Source: an uncultured Erysipelotrichaceae bacterium
Lineage (GTDB): Bacteria; Bacillota_I; Bacilli_A; Erysipelotrichales; Erysipelotrichaceae
Length of the DNA: 6,207 nucleotides
Assembly (NCBI GenBank): GCA_944326175.1
Contig: CALVCY010000004.1
Location: forward strand, 1-6,207
Direction: 5' to 3'
Shown here: in pieces, positions 5,826 to 6,207 of the stretch
How positions within the stretch are numbered: the stretch's first letter is position 1
Layout: each line of letters begins with the position of its first letter
Program-made: the position numbers and the translations under genes
The notes under the pieces: model-generated
Seen by the model: the letters and a program-made list of their open reading frames with translations, nothing else
What the model was told of the DNA's origin: nothing
Database searches by the model: none

Positions 5826-6207
5826 ATGGATAAATACACACACGCAAGGACCTGCGTATACAACATCAATTATTATATAATATGGTGCGTCAAATATCGT
5901 AGAAAAGTACTGACGCCCGAAATTAGTAACAGGCTATATGAATTGGTCGGCATGATTGCTGTTGAAAAGGGGTTTTCTGTAGCTGAATGCAAAGTTGGTG
6001 ACAACGATCACGTACATTGCTTTGTGTCAGCTCCTCCAAAACTCTCGGTTACTCAAATTGTAAAGTACCTGAAAGGAATAAGCGGCAATTCGCTTCTCAA
6101 GGAATTCCCTGAAATACGGAAATCATTATGGAAAGGCCAGCTTTGGAACGGCTCTTACTTCTGCGAAACCATCGGCTCAACATCAGAAGATAATATTTTA
6201 CGATATA
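5826..6207 (+). CDS. tnpA: IS200/IS605-family Y1 transposase TnpA, C-terminus cut by window end
   Basis: This partial gene of 127 complete codons encodes a single-strand DNA transposase of the HUH Y1 family, which cuts and rejoins hairpin-marked element ends. The N-terminus has YNINYYIIWCVKYRRKVL, the usual first strand and KYRR motif, with tyrosine where many relatives have histidine. The metal-binding HUH motif is H62-V-H64 in GDNDHVHCFVSAPP. Next come the conserved KGISGNSLLKEFP helix and LWNGSYFCETIGSTSEDNILRY. The tyrosine at 127, the last full codon, stands in the helix that carries the catalytic Tyr in this family. About 10-25 residues are probably missing beyond the edge. No Shine-Dalgarno sequence precedes ATG 5826, no in-frame ATG, GTG or TTG lies between it and the stop at 5775-5777, and a -10-like box ends six bases upstream. 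Poor translation is common in this family. Confidence 0.95.
   Translation, partial: MDKYTHARTCVYNINYYIIWCVKYRRKVLTPEISNRLYELVGMIAVEKGFSVAECKVGDNDHVHCFVSAPPKLSVTQIVKYLKGISGNSLLKEFPEIRKSLWKGQLWNGSYFCETIGSTSEDNILRY

Larger units (their letters stand above)
5742..6207 (+). mobile_element. IS200/IS605-family insertion element, left part
   Basis: A Y1 transposase gene begins at 5826 and runs off the window, so this is the left side of an IS200/IS605-type element. The exact left end is not established and the start given is only the first base after the ECF stop. Candidate subterminal structures are an imperfect hairpin at 5746-5770 (CAAC/GTTG plus CCT/AGG with an internal loop) and a 6-bp hairpin TCTCGG/CCGAGA at 5707-5728 whose loop contains TTAC, a cleavage-site tetranucleotide in some relatives. 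Members lack terminal inverted repeats and make no target duplication, so the boundary cannot be proved here. Whether a tnpB follows is beyond the window. Confidence 0.7.

Noticed and set aside
5707..6053. 11-base direct repeat TCTCGGTTACT at 5707-5717 and 6043-6053
   Set aside because: Several 11-base repeats are expected by chance in a window this long, and one copy is within the conserved coding part of tnpA.

Overview
The window looks like a chromosomal segment of a Gram-positive bacterium of the Bacillota, probably an Erysipelotrichia-like or related low-to-moderate-GC lineage. This placement is inferred from a methionine-specific T-box in front of metG, strong AAAGGAGG-type ribosome sites, a lipoprotein signal, an ECF-type substrate-binding component without its own ATPases, and the general protein style. 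No rRNA or other taxonomic marker is present, so it is tentative.

Layout. Bases 1-257 hold the 3' end of a P-loop nucleoside/nucleotide kinase-like gene (+). Next comes a complete T-box riboswitch (about 285-505) with an AUG specifier, a UGGU acceptor-binding bulge, and mutually exclusive antiterminator and terminator stems. It controls metG (542-2476), a methionyl-tRNA synthetase with a C-terminal tRNA-binding domain. A bidirectional terminator (2503-2536) follows. The 195-base convergent gap after metG also holds a minus-strand terminator and an unexplained, strongly structured element (2583-2650).

From 4988 back to 2672, three genes lie on the minus strand: a Bax-inhibitor-1-like membrane protein, a GTG-started SGNH/GDSL esterase lipoprotein whose start overlaps the previous stop by one base, and a Cof-type HAD phosphatase. 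A strong terminator-like hairpin stands between the last two and almost touches the HAD ribosome site. The promoter of this cluster is an extended -10 (TGCTATAAT) lying against a perfect 20-bp palindrome.

The divergent intergenic region (4989-5159) is unusually rich in palindromes. It drives a plus-strand ECF transporter S component (5160-5741). The window ends inside an IS200/IS605-family element: a Y1 HUH transposase tnpA reads from 5826 off the right edge.

The best-supported items are the T-box/metG unit and the other intact proteins. The less explained signals are the palindromic divergent control region, the three-way-junction-like element at 2583-2650, the leaky-looking hairpin before the HAD gene, and a possible leaderless tnpA. 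I see no clear evidence of a wholly new multi-gene system.
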